From contig NC_088717.1 of the NCBI RefSeq assembly GCF_963576615.1, positions 19,268,108 to 19,332,107 on the forward strand: DNA of 64,000 nucleotides. Direction: 5' to 3'. This DNA comes from Watersipora subatra. Lineage: Eukaryota; Bryozoa; Gymnolaemata; Cheilostomatida; Watersiporidae. The number at the start of each line of letters is the position of its first letter. The stretch's first letter is position 1. A model generated the notes under the pieces. The model searched no databases. It was not told the DNA's origin and saw nothing but the letters and a program-made list of their open reading frames with translations. This document shows, one piece after another, positions 52,649-64,000 of the stretch. The translations under genes and the position numbers were made by a program.

Positions 52649-52689
52649 GCTAAATATAGGTAGGTGGCATGTGTTTGTTCGCTAAACTA

Positions 52690-53380
52690 TTAATAATAAT
52701 ATTGGAATCATAAAATACGTGTGAGTATAAAAAATTTTCAGAATAGCCTAGAAAGCGAAGAAATGATGGTACTGCACAATGAAAGGCCCAAAAGCAAAAG
52801 GTTAGAACAATAGAAGACGGCTTATGTAAACGGTAGAAATGCTTTAAAATTATGAGTTTAGATAAATAATTAGCGATTGTAATCAAATGTGCACTACAAA
52901 GGGTCATCAATATGCTTGTTTATCTTCCTTAATAATTTGTGTGAAGAGAAAAAAACCCAGAGGTGGTGAATCGTCTAACTCTAGTCCTCATGGCTGTACA
53001 GAGCTGTATTATGTTGAAATATAATATAGGGAAGATTCTAGAAATGCTGAGCTCAAGACAATATGATCTGCCATGAAGCACTTTCATCTATTTCTGGCAT
53101 TACTGAGCGATGGATGAAAACTATTAAAAAACTTAGCTGAAACAGGTTAGTCTGAATTTCATTTTAGGCTAAAGTGAGTCAGATGTGACACACATCACAG
53201 TTTTTAGTGGCATATTAGTAAGTCATTTATTTGCTCTCATGCGGTGCTAGACAGGATTTCAGTACACTCAATTTTAGAAGTTGTAATTAGCAAAGTATCA
53301 TGCCATTTCTTTAAAAAAATGGAACACTGTAACAAAACTAGTATGCGCCTTAAATATAGAATTAATACGTCTAGTTGCCA
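52690..53380. repeat. Duplicated transposon-derived block, copy 2
   Basis: Matches 13630-13970 and, from AACTTAGCTGAAACAGGTTA, 15400-15640. Non-coding part of the decayed transposon. Confidence 0.8.
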
Positions 53381-56090
53381 TTATTTCATGCATTGGACGT
53401 CAGATGAGATGAAACAGTCTTAAAAGTTCTACACTGCAACAATTTGAATGTTTTTGAAGGACGGCATCCTCCGCAAGATAGTAGAGTGTAATACAAGAAT
53501 AGACCTCATAAGATCACAGAGGAAGCAAGAAATTCCGTTATTGATCATATATACGCTCCTTCAAAGGCCACAACACCCTGTACAGGTCTAGGGGCGCATC
53601 TCATCGTCTCTGCTTTCCTCAAGAACTCAACATATCCAAATGTATGATCTGCTCCAGACAGCTAATCCAAACATCCACTTTGGCTATGAAACACATCATA
53701 ATATTTTTACTGATAGTTTTAACGTCTCATTAGGATGCCCTCAAATAGACACTTTCTCTCAATGTCTCATTAGGATGCCCTCAAATAGACACTTTCTCTC
53801 AATGTCTCATTAGGATGCCCTCAAATAGACACTTTCTCTCAATGTCTCATTAGGATGCCCTCAAATAGACACTTTCTCTCAATGTCTCATTAGGATGCCC
53901 TCAAATAGACACTTTCTCTCAATGTCTCATTAGGATGCCCTCAAATAGACACTTTCTCTCAATGTCTCATTAGGATGCCCTCAAATAGACACTTTCTCTC
54001 AATGTCTCATTAGGATGCCCTCAAATAGACACTTTCTCTCAATGTCTCATTAGGATGCCCTCAAATAGACACTTTCTCTCAATGTCTCATTAGGATGCCC
54101 TCAAATAGACACTTTCTCATTAGGATGCCCTCAAATAGACACTTTCTCTCAATGTCTCATTAGAATGCCCTCAAATAGACACTTTCTCATTAGGATGCCC
54201 TCAAATAGACACTTTCTCTCAATGTCTCATTAGGATGCCCTCAAATAGACACTTTCTCTCAATGTCTCATTAGAATGCCCTCAAATAGACACTTTCTCTC
54301 AATGTCTCATTAGAATGCCCTCAAATAGACACTTTCTCTCAATGTCTCATTAGAATGCCCTCAAATAGACACTTTCTCATTAGGATGCCCTCAAATAGAC
54401 ACTTTCTCTCAATGTCTCATTAGGATGCCCTCAAATAGACACTTTCTCTCAATGTCTCATTAGGATGCCCTCAAATAGACACTTTCTCATTAGGATGCCC
54501 TCAAATAGACACTTTCTCTCAATGTCTCATTAGAATGCCCTCAAATAGACACTTTCTCATTAGGATGCCCTCAAATAGACACTTTCTCTCAATGTCTCAT
54601 TAGGATGCCCTCAAATAGACACTTTCTCTCAATGTCTCATTAGGATGCCCTCAAATAGACACTTTCTCTCAATGTCTCATTAGGATGCCCTCAAATAGAC
54701 ACTTTCTCTCAATGTCTCATTAGGATGCCCTCAAATAGACACTTTCTCATTAGGATGCCCTCAAATAGACACTTTCTCTCAATGTCTCATTAGAATGCCC
54801 TCAAATAGACACTTTCTCATTAGGATGCCCTCAAATAGACACTTTCTCTCAATGTCTCATTAGGATGCCCTCAAATAGACACTTTCTCTCAATGTCTCAT
54901 TAGAATGCCCTCAAATAGACACTTTCTCTCAATGTCTCATTAGAATGCCCTCAAATAGACACTTTCTCTCAATGTCTCATTAGAATGCCCTCAAATAGAC
55001 ACTTTCTCATTAGGATGCCCTCAAATAGACACTTTCTCTCAATGTCTCATTAGGATGCCCTCAAATAGACACTTTCTCTCAATGTCTCATTAGGATGCCC
55101 TCAAATAGACACTTTCTCTCAATGTCTCATTAGGATGCCCTCAAATAGACACTTTCTCTCAATGTCTCATTAGAATGCCCTCAAATCGACACTTTCTCTC
55201 AATGTCTCATTAGAATGCCCTCAAATAGACACTTTCTCTCAATGTCTCATTAGAATGCCCTCAAATAGACACTTTCTCTCAATGTCTCATTAGAATGCCC
55301 TCAAATAGACACTTTCTCTCAATGTCTCATTAGGATGCCCTCAAATAGACACTTTCTCTCAATGTCTCATTAGGATGCCCTCAAATAGACACTTTCTCTC
55401 AATGTCTCATTAGGATGCCCTCAAATAGACACTTTCTCTCAATGTCTCATTAGAATGCCCTCAAATAGACACTTTCTCTCAATGTCTCATTAGAATGCCC
55501 TCAAATAGACACTTTCTCTCAATGTGATGAATAATGTCCTCAAATAGACACTTTCTCTCAATGTCTCATTAGGATGCCCTCAAATAGACACTTTCTCTCA
55601 ATGTGACGAATAATGCCCTCAAATAGACACTTTCTCTCAATGTAATGAATAAGTTCTTAGGAAGCAGCATGCTGAGCTACAAGCAACAAATTTTAAGAGA
55701 ATTGAGCAAATTTAGTACAAAAAATAATATGAAAAATTAGAAATGGAGAATGACTTACTGCACAAGTGACTTACTGCACAAGTGACATACTGCACAAGGG
55801 ACTTACTGCACAAGCAAGATACAAGCTACAAATGAAATGAGCACTACACAGGTAATGCGCAGAGATGTTTTACACCAACAAAAGGAAGCAAAAGTCTGTG
55901 CCAAGGGACACTGTTCTATTGCAGTGTTTGCTTTTAGTTTTCAAACGAATCTACTTACTCCTAATAAAACAATTAACGATGTTTACTATCGTCATCGGGT
56001 CTTTTTCTTTCAATATTCACATGCTAGAAATGGATGGTGTTCGCATCTACTGCTATAAACAATACCTGAGAAGAGCTAAAATTATATGAG
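53380..56090 (+). pseudogene. Decayed transposase interrupted by a minisatellite (copy 2)
   Basis: Motifs in order: EEARNSVIDHI (about 53520); HIQMYDLLQTANPN then HHNIFTDSFNVSLGCPQID (53636-53750), matching the 'KMYELY', 'YRKIFNTEFNLSF..PR.DTC..C' zinc-binding region of a DDE transposase-like family; and AVFAFSFQTNLL, TPNKTINDVYYRHR (about 55915-56000), the start of its catalytic region. Frameshifts lie between the motifs, and the 1.9-kb array sits exactly at the LGCPQIDTFSQ codons. The family is assigned from remembered motifs. Confidence 0.6.
53721..55645. repeat. 40-bp minisatellite, about 49 copies, derived from transposase codons
   Basis: Unit AATGTCTCATTAGGATGCCC plus TCAAATAGACACTTTCTCTC. 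The first unit reads NVSLGCPQIDTFS in the frame of the upstream transposase remnant. A 30-bp variant lacking CTCTCAATGT occurs about eight times. A G/A variant (TTAGGATG or TTAGAATG) is grouped in runs. Confidence 0.98.
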
Positions 56091-57315
56091 ATCTACTGTA
56101 TGTATGTTAAATCACATCATCGTAAATCACCAGAAGTAGAAAGGAAAGCTTGAGAAGTGGTAGTGTGCTGGACAGAATAAAAACTACACACTCATTCACT
56201 ACTTTTATTGGCTGGCGAACAAGAAAAATAGATTTAATAGATTACAGTAAGTTATCCAATACGTGGGCATTCTTACATGGAATGTGATTGAGACATGAAT
56301 GCAGTGAATTGCAAGTTAGATGTAGATCTCTCGTCTAATTTGTTAAAGGTATTTTGAAATATTTGCAAACATCCTAAACCGTTTAATATAATTCATTCCA
56401 ACAGCTGAAAGCTCTTCAACTACACAGAACATCCAAAACAAAGGTACAAAACAACTTGCCCAATAAAGACGTAAATTAGTGAATACGGATAGCAGGTGCT
56501 TGTCTCATGGAGAATCATGGAATGGCAGGTATATCGAGAGTCCTATTGGTAAACGCTCAGAACATATTCATTGAACTCAGCCAACTTGCATCACCACCAG
56601 TGTATTACCAATCGGGAAAGCAAAATGCTATGATTTTCAAGGCCAAAAAATACTTTGCATATTAGAGAATCATCCAGATTATGACAATCTTATAACCAGC
56701 GACGATGGCGATGAAATTTGGACAATACTGTACAGACTTATTGAATTTTTATTAATTCAACTATTACTTATGTTCCTGTACATTATATTCAAATGAATTT
56801 TAAAGCTAAAAAATATAACGCGTTATTAAACAAAGCCTTAGATACTGTATGCATGTCGAAAAATAGGAGATATATAATTATTGCTAATATGCACATTAAA
56901 TTTTGGCTACTGCATTGTAAGAAACTAATATCCATTGCTGAAATTGTTATTTTATAAGCACTGTAAAGGTTTTGTCCACCCTTACTTACTCTACTAGTAT
57001 AAGACTCGATGCATAAGATTATACATGTATTTCTGCTTTGTTCATAAGAGTACAAGAATAGTCAAACACATGCAATGAACAGGCCCAGAACAGCTCTGCT
57101 CTATACTACAAATGTTCAGGCTTGTATAGCGGGTAGGCTCCGCTTCTCGTTCTATTTGGCCCGGCCCGGCCCGGCTTTGGCTTGGCTCGGCTTGGCGAGC
57201 CGATAGATATAGGTATATCTATATATAGGCTATACATATATATAGATATATCTTAGAGATAAGAATCTTATATTACGGATATCATCTTAAATATATACAT
57301 GTACGGTTATCATAT
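56091..57315. other. Intergenic DNA, no gene recognised
   Basis: No supported gene. A GGCCC-rich run (about 57155-57200) and TATA-rich repeats (57200-57260) precede the start of the second gene-duplication block. Confidence 0.4.
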
Positions 57316-59650
57316 GCATGTTTAGGTATCTCATGGAGGAATCCTTATGAAACATCATTATGAGCTATCCTGGTTGCTGGCTTGGCAGCTTCTGTATTCC
57401 TTAACAATAGTTTTGCTATTTTGCTCAAAGGCAGCATCTTTAGCTTTTGACTGTCAGTGAATCATATTTCCTTGTTTGAAGGAATCGAAGCCACTGTGTG
57501 CTATTAGAGCAAGCCTCAGAATGAGGAAACTATAGCCTACAGTCAAAGCAGATCACTAATTATCGAGCTACCTCGTTTAGGTCCCACATACAGCATAGGA
57601 TTTTTACATACCAGCTGTTAATTTCTAACAGGTAGTGCCAGGTTGAGAGATGACGCTGTTAGCCCAGGGCAGCTATTGACACAAAGAGCTAGCTAAAATG
57701 GCCGATGCTGCCGAAATGGTATAGAAATGGTTTATACAATATGGACAAAAGTTATGTTTAATGTAACTGCAGTTTGAGTCAACAACTAGTCTGTGATAAG
57801 GAAAATTGTGCCAAATATTTTAAAAGAACAATTAAGATATGAACTCGGAAAACTCTTGAAACTGCCATATTTGTAGCATGATTTTTGATAACAATAGTAG
57901 GGGAAGCTTAGGCTATCTTCCAGTTCATATTTTCTTTTAATGAACTTGTTATTGCGTCAATCATAGCGATAGGTTTATGTTTTAACAGAACTAATAGAAT
58001 CTGAAGGTATTGTAAAACTCATTACCCACACTCTACATAAATATTACATGAAAAAAGACATACCCCCTTCAAGGGTAAAGTGTAATTGAAATTATTCATT
58101 AACAATTAATATGTTGAGCTCATACCGCAGAAAATAGCAAAGAGAAGATAACTCCATCCTTACGAATGCATGTTGTAAAACTAAACAAATGCAACTAAAC
58201 AAAACAACTAAACATTTTGTCACATGTACACACTAAGGGAACGCATTGGGAAACATTACAGCGAATATTACATTACCATGTAACAATCACCAATGGTAAA
58301 TAGAGTGAGGTGAGATGCTCCAAAATTCAAATCTCGTATGAACCACGACACTAAAGTGCTCTAAAATTACCATACTTGGGTTTGCGTCATGCTAGCCAGC
58401 AAAACATACCACATCTGGAGATAGGATTACACCTTAAAATGAACAAACGGAATCTGTTTAGTTTTCCTATAAAACATTCTATCAAGGTTCATTCTCAAAG
58501 GAGAGAAGCAGGCCGAAGAAATACTCTACATTTATAGTCATCTTTGGGGTGAAAAGTCTGTCATAATAAGTACTAAAAGTAGTAGTTGAGAGAAACTAGC
58601 AACACCAAAAGAGAGGCATGAGCCAACTCTGGAGACAGTTTCTGGAATTCATGAGAAAAGAGAAAAGAGTGAGAAAAGAGTGCATAAATTTTCATACCGA
58701 GTCAAAGTTCATTCTCAGACTATAGAAGTAAAAACAAGCACATTTTCGCTGCTATAAAAGCTTTGCCATACTATTTACACTAGCACTCGTCTTTGTGAGT
58801 AGCTAGTCAGCCATAAAACCAAAATATTCAACTGTGAGTGGACGACAGCAAATATGAGGAAGAAAAGTCATAGGTTGGTGCCAAACCAAATAAGCCAATG
58901 GTAGCCTTCGCTATAATGAGAGCCGTTGTATCCGCTGGTCTGTGTGAAGCCACAATTAGAGGCAGAAAATATTGTATCTGGCTTGGTTGGTGCTGTCGGT
59001 GGGTAAACTGACACTCTAGCAAACTAATCGACTACCAGTCGACCATCATTTCAGAATAGCTTTGTAGAGACCTGTTTTATGTGCTTTATCGATGCACATA
59101 ATAACGATCTCTCAAGGCGCACTTGACTACCAGGGCACTAGTTTTAATGAAATATGAATAAAAAAATTTGAAAATGGGATGCACCATATTCCGACCAGCG
59201 ACTTTGGTAATTGGAAGCACAAAGTTTCCATAGATTGAAGTTCAGCTAATGTAGAAGGTTGTTGAACTTGATTTGGCTAACTTGGTGAGTGCACTTTCAT
59301 TTTAAGAGCTTACTTGAGTATTTTAGACGCAAATAGCTGAGAAGTCTATCGTAGCCTAAGTGTTGGCTAAATTTAACTGATAGAAAACTCACAAGTGACA
59401 CAACTTTGAGCATAGAGGTAGATATTCATGTGCATTTTGATTGGAAAACAATTTTGAAGGTTTGGTTTGATGCACTTTATCACATTGACAAGACGCTTAA
59501 GAAACTGAGTCTGGTCTTTATTATCGATGAATGCTAATGTAGATAATTTCTACATGCGGGTCTCTGCAGGTCGCTAAAGCATTTGTGAACTCTGCCTACA
59601 AAGCTATACCCATTGACCAATCAAATTAAATCACTTTGTAAGGCAGCGCT
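57316..59650. repeat. Upstream arm of the tandem gene duplication, copy 2
   Basis: Matches 19110-20690, apart from an insertion of about 0.7 kb at 58013-58700 and a 50-bp indel near 59255-59320. The insertion joins at GGTATT on the left and TTCATTCTC on the right, where copy 1 reads GGTATTCATTCTC; no clear inverted termini. Confidence 0.93.
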
Positions 59651-59663
59651 GACTTGCTCAGAG

Positions 59664-59715
59664 TATATAAAAAGACAGCGCAGCGGCTGGTCAGCAGTTC
59701 ATATTGAGAATCAGG
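59664..59715 (+). promoter_or_regulatory. TATA promoter and 5' UTR of thioester gene copy 2
   Basis: TATATAAAA at 59664-59672, 44 bases before the ATG at 59716, as in copy 1. The promoter-proximal sequence from AGGCAGCGCTGACTTG through the ATG is unchanged, so both genes may respond to the same signals. Confidence 0.75.
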
Positions 59716-62700
59716 ATGGGTAAGTTTAAAATATAGTCTATCTGCTTTTGTTTGGCTGGGAAATCAGTGTGATGCGTCTGTTACCATGTGACACCTGTCA
59801 CCATGTGACACCTGTCACCATGTGACACCTGTCACCATGTGACACCTGTCACCATGTGACAACTACATAGAGAGCTCCTTCTGCTATTATGATATTACTA
59901 GGATACTAAGGTTTACTGTAGTGAAATAATGTTACCGCTCTATGTGTATATTCTGTACAGCTACAACATTACTTCTATCTAAGAACTTAAAAAATTACCT
60001 ATGCATTAGCCAGAGCCTAAATAATTGGCGATTGTGAAAATCTTTGCATGCGTGTGATATAGAGTGTATAGCATTATATAATGCTATACACTAGTATATA
60101 GCATTATAGCATTATAGTGTATAGCAGTGTATAATGCTATACACTAGTGTATAGCATTACATAATGCTATACACTAGTGTATAGCATTCTGTAATGCTAT
60201 ACACTATAGCATTATTACACTATAATAATAACAATATAATAAGAACAGTGTATAGTATTATTATATAATGATATACACTAGTGTATAGCATTATATAATA
60301 CACTATAATAATACTATACACTAGTGTATAGTATTATTACATAATGCTATACACTAGTGTATAGTATTATGTAATAAACAACATAAAAGACAGAAATGAG
60401 GAATTATGAGAGAGTTGAACAGATGTGTTCTAAAAGTTGATAATCTACCTAATAGTAGTGCCAAAGAGTTGGGATGCCGAATTATAGGTTGTAGTAACAG
60501 AAAGTTCATGAATTGAAACATACGATGGTTGAAGTTGTAGGCTGGTATCACAAAATAGAAAAACGCTGTTTGTCATATATGTAGAATGTTGACAAGCTAC
60601 AGGAAATGAAAGATGCTGTCGAAAACTAGAAGCTATCTTTTGCACAAGCCACCTTCTTGTTAGACTTCTGCAGTTGTGTGATGAATTTCGTTTTTATTAT
60701 TTCAGGAATTGTGCCCAAGTTGGTGCTGCTTCTTTCTGTATCCTGCTTGTCAGCAGATGAGACATTTGTGGTTTTGGCGCCTAAAACCTTACGACCTGGA
60801 CTCGCGACTAGCATACACTACAACACTAGAAATGCTCCATCTTTCACTTCAGTTATTACCTCAATCTACCAAGATGGAGTTGAGAAATTCTCATCGAAAT
60901 CTACATTTAATGGAGGTAAATACATCTACGATTTAAATAAGATGTTATTTATCACATTTGACGAGATATAACTTATAATGAAACATTATTTATTCACAAA
61001 ATATTAATTTATAGCTAGGAGAAATCTTTCAAACGCTACAGACGGTGTGTTTTCAATTTCAGGTCAAGTCTTCATGCGCCGTTTGAATGTTCCTACTGAC
61101 CTGAGGCCGAGTTCGGCAACTCTTTCTGTTTCCTTTACGGATAGAAATGGACAGTTTTATAACAGTTCAACAGAAATTAATGTAGAATCAAAGGCTCACT
61201 CCATATTTATACAGACAGACAAAGCCATGTACAAACCTTCTCAAACCGGTACGTGCTTTATGCTATTTTTAAAGGTCGACTTGCAACAAAATTTACATTA
61301 CAGTTATTTACTATCAAAAGATTCACCATGTCTTACTCGGCTGTGTTGTAAGTGCAAAATATTTGGAAATGTGATTACAAGCTCTTAAAAGCTCAAAAAC
61401 GAACAGTTAATCGCCACCATCACGAAACCGCCATAAATTGGAATTAGTTCATTTCTCTGACGTGGTCAATCCATTTGGTTATTGTTTTGACACGTGATGT
61501 TCTTGCGTGAATTGAAAGGCCAATAAAAGGCTCAATATAAAACTTCTCGTAGCACTAGTTTATGACAAACACTTCGGGTTCTACCGAAGACCCCGTATCA
61601 AATATAGATATTCGCTACTTTACAGTTTTGTTTCGGCTTGGTCTAATCGTCTAGTCGTTATCTAATCATGTGACCCATACTTCCTGCAAAGCAGCGCAAA
61701 TAATTTCCGCATCATTTTCCGACTATCACAGGTGACCAACAGGCTCGCCATGTTTATCAGACAATGATATGCACTCCTTCGAGGTAAGTTTAAAAAGTTA
61801 AACGAATTTTCACGGTAGGTTTTAAGATATCAGTGCTCAAAGTGACAGCGTTACAATGATGATGAAACAGATGCTTAAGGACAATAGACATGGTTTTATT
61901 GAATGCGTGAAGTAAATTTGTGAAAATATTTCAACGAATGAGGTTGCATGAAAGCGTTAACAGAAGCAATCTCGATCAACTAAGCCCCATTTGAAACGTT
62001 TTGGAAAGCGATTCTAATCTACGGCAGTTTCGGGATGGCAGCGATTAACTGTTCGTTTTTGAGCTTTTAAGAGCTTGTAATCAAATTTTCACATATTTTG
62101 CACCTACAACACAGCAGAGTAAGACATGGTGAGTCTTTTGATACCAAATAACTGTAATATGAATTTTGTTGCAAGTCAACCTTTAACTTTCCTAGCCTTG
62201 TGCCTTTTGCTTAAATGGCTTTTTGTTCTCTTACCTTGGGGAGGACTCCTTTTTATTCACTTCTTGTCAATGTGAGATCCTAGCTTATGCTTTACTGGAA
62301 TTGAGCAGCATGACCAAGAAGTACTCGCGGTTCACCGGTTAGACGCTGACTTACTATCGGAAGGTTGATGGTTCGAGTCATACAAGATTCATTGGTGCAT
62401 TATGAACTTAATAAGACCACAAATTCTTCTGGACTACATTAACTCAAAATTGGTAGACTACTCATAAAGCCCAGATGGCTTTCTCATGGCTTATAATTAA
62501 TTTGTGAGTTTTCTTTTGAGAAGCATGACAAACTTTGGCTCTGAAATTATATCAACTTTATATTTATAGTAAACTTCAGGGTGGTTGTGGTGGACTCCAA
62601 CATGATGCCCCATAGAGGTTCCTGCAACGTTAAGATAAAGGTGAATCATATATACATGTACTTCATACGCAACAGATGAGAGCCTCGTCATATTGGTCGT

Positions 62701-64000
62701 GTTCTATTCATCAACTTGTTACTAAGCAGCCTGTTGATATGTGGATATGCATGTGTCTGCATACAGCACACATATTTTTGTTCTGTCAGGGTTCAGTTTT
62801 TACACAATATTCGTAACTGAAGTCTTACATAGAGCTATAATATATCCAGAATAAGTTTCTTCACACGTAATAACCCATATGTCTATACATGATACTAGGA
62901 TGCTGAGGGCAACAAGATCAAACAGTGGAGGGATGTGGAGCTAGAAAGTGGCACACTCACTCTCAACTTGGAGTTGTCTGATCAACCCGTTTTGGGAGAC
63001 TGGACTATTAAAGCAACAACTGATCAGGTTTTTACTTTAGGAGTTGTCTGCTCTGCAGCATCTATTGCTTATCCTTCACTCAAACATATGAGAAACTTTG
63101 TTGTTGTAGCTCAACCAAATAGCGCTGTCAGAAATTATGAGACCGCCCAATAATTCATGCCTTTGTTCATTTTGACACTCCTGCTGGAGCCATGTTAATC
63201 TATTTACTTACCACATAATGCACATCACTTGATGCAAAAGTTTCTCCTTATTCTAGCAAAATAAAGCAATAGCGTTTTGGTCACATTTTGTAGCAGAGGT
63301 GATGAAATAAGTTGGAGTTGTATTATCATGTTATACCTTTAGTACCTGATCACTAGCCACTTTACACCATGACTGGCCCTCGTCAGAACTACCAATTATT
63401 ACAAAAGTAATTCAAAATATGTTGAGATAGTATCACAAAACTAATTAGTTGGGAATACAATAAGAAAATAACTAGGCTATCTTTTAATTCTAATCAAGGT
63501 CAGTTGTATACGCGTTTTCATCGAAAAACCTATTTTTTAATTGATGCTCAATGGTAACCCACTATATAATAATTGTTAGAGAATTTTGCATTTAATGGTA
63601 CTACATAGTTTGTGGTAGTTTTTAGTAAAATTAAGGCAGCAATTCATCACTATCAAATACCTCTTAAATGTGAGGTGGTCATATAACATACTCTAGGTAA
63701 CGTAATATTACATTGTTTAATAATAGTTGGTAATTATGCTTAGGGAGAAGTTGAAGAAAAAACAATATCCATCGCTAAATACGTCTTACCAAAGTTTGAG
63801 GTGACTCTTGATGCCCCGACTTATATTTTGGTTAGAGATTCACAACTGATGGTCACGATAGAAACAAAGTAAGTATTATTCTAGTCATGATCTACAGACC
63901 AGTAGACTCTGAGCTTACTACAAAATAGATCACGATTTGTCCATTTGGTACAGGTACACATTTGGAAACGGAGTGGATGGAGTGGCTACAGTATCAATAA
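59716..64000 (+). CDS. Secreted thioester protein, copy 2 (exons 1-7, cut by the window end)
   Basis: Exons 59716-59719, 60706-60915, 61063-61248, 62570-62640, 62899-63027, 63744-63868 and 63954 onward have exactly the lengths and phases of copy 1. They encode the same signal peptide and FIQTDKAMYKPSQT. I count 11 amino acid changes against about 13 silent ones in the roughly 257 shared codons (for example T to I and A to T in exon 2, R to Q and P to R in exon 3, D to N and Q to K in exon 4, K to E in exon 6). That is consistent with a recent duplicate under moderate constraint. No lesion is seen in this part; the thioester region is outside the window. Confidence 0.93.
59781..59861 (+). repeat. 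17-bp repeat, about five units, in intron 1 of copy 2
   Basis: Same unit (TCACCATGTGACACCTG) and place as 20831-20880 in copy 1, but two units longer. Confidence 0.9.
60057..60372. repeat. Palindromic repeat expansion in intron 1 of copy 2
   Basis: Units built from TATAGCATTATATAATGCTA and TACACTAGTG; each unit is self-complementary, so the whole stretch can fold on itself. Copy 1 has a single ATAGAGTGTATAGCATTATA at the same place (about 21104-21123). Confidence 0.92.
61273..62182. mobile_element. TTAA-flanked DNA transposon, copy B, inside intron 3 of gene copy 2
   Basis: Ends AGGTCGACTTGCAAC and GTTGCAAGTCAACCT, flanked by TTAA (61269-61272, 62183-62186). Copy 1 of the gene has the empty site with one TTAA (CTATTTTTAACTTTCC near 21975-21990), which proves insertion after the gene duplication and defines the TTAA duplication. 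The interior matches copy A (420-1299) in reverse orientation. Confidence 0.9.
62300..62400 (+). mobile_element. tRNA-derived SINE head in intron 3 of copy 2
   Basis: Orthologous to the relic at 22095-22195 (CGGTTAGACGCTGAC, GATGGTTCGAGTC). Confidence 0.5.

Noticed and set aside
53721-55645. CRISPR-like direct repeat array
   Set aside because: Units are contiguous with no unique spacers; this is a eukaryotic minisatellite. The same applies to the 74-, 35-, 39- and 30-bp arrays.

Overview
This is animal nuclear DNA. It is AT-rich, has GT-AG introns, contains no operon or bacterial feature, and is crowded with mobile elements and minisatellites. The proteins point to an invertebrate. A lophotrochozoan (mollusc, bryozoan or similar) is my guess and is not proven by anything in the window.

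Layout. (1) 1-10.5 kb: the 3' part of a + strand gene for a GLYR1/NP60-like protein. Its three last coding exons are at 3792-3965, 7415-7539 and 10456-10530. Its introns hold a 17-copy 74-bp minisatellite and several DNA-transposon relics. (2) 10.5-19.1 kb: intergenic DNA with a 0.5-kb foldback element, Helitron-like elements, a decayed transposase and a C-rich tract. (3) 19.1-49.7 kb: a complete + strand gene of 29 coding exons. It has a TATA promoter and a poly(A) signal and encodes a secreted thioester protein of the alpha-2-macroglobulin/CD109/TEP superfamily. I assembled about 1438 residues by hand; phases agree at every junction except for one 10-bp duplication in exon 24. (4) 49.7-57.3 kb: intergenic DNA with a 30-bp minisatellite, a Helitron-like element and a second copy of the decayed transposase, which is split by a 1.9-kb, 40-bp minisatellite. 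(5) 57.3-64 kb: a second, paralogous copy of the thioester gene with the same promoter and the same first seven exons, cut by the window end.

The two thioester genes arose by tandem duplication. The unit is about 38 kb and includes the promoter and at least part of the upstream transposon-rich DNA. Later insertions distinguish the copies: a TTAA-flanked element in intron 3 of copy 2, a 0.7-kb insertion upstream of copy 2, and a palindromic repeat expansion in intron 1 of copy 2. The protein has the GCGEQ thioester motif and, 114 residues later, the histidine that complement C3-type and TEP-type proteins use for ester transfer. It ends in a cysteine cluster with no membrane anchor, so a secreted, covalently opsonising or protease-trapping immune factor is the likely role.

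The most unusual structures are: the exon 11/intron 11 junction, where the 5' splice site itself is the unit of a roughly 28-copy tandem repeat; intron 14, which is almost wholly a 35-bp minisatellite in which nearly every unit carries GTAAGTAT; the minisatellite grown out of a transposase coding motif; and a 3' splice site that appears to lie beside the end of a foldback transposon.
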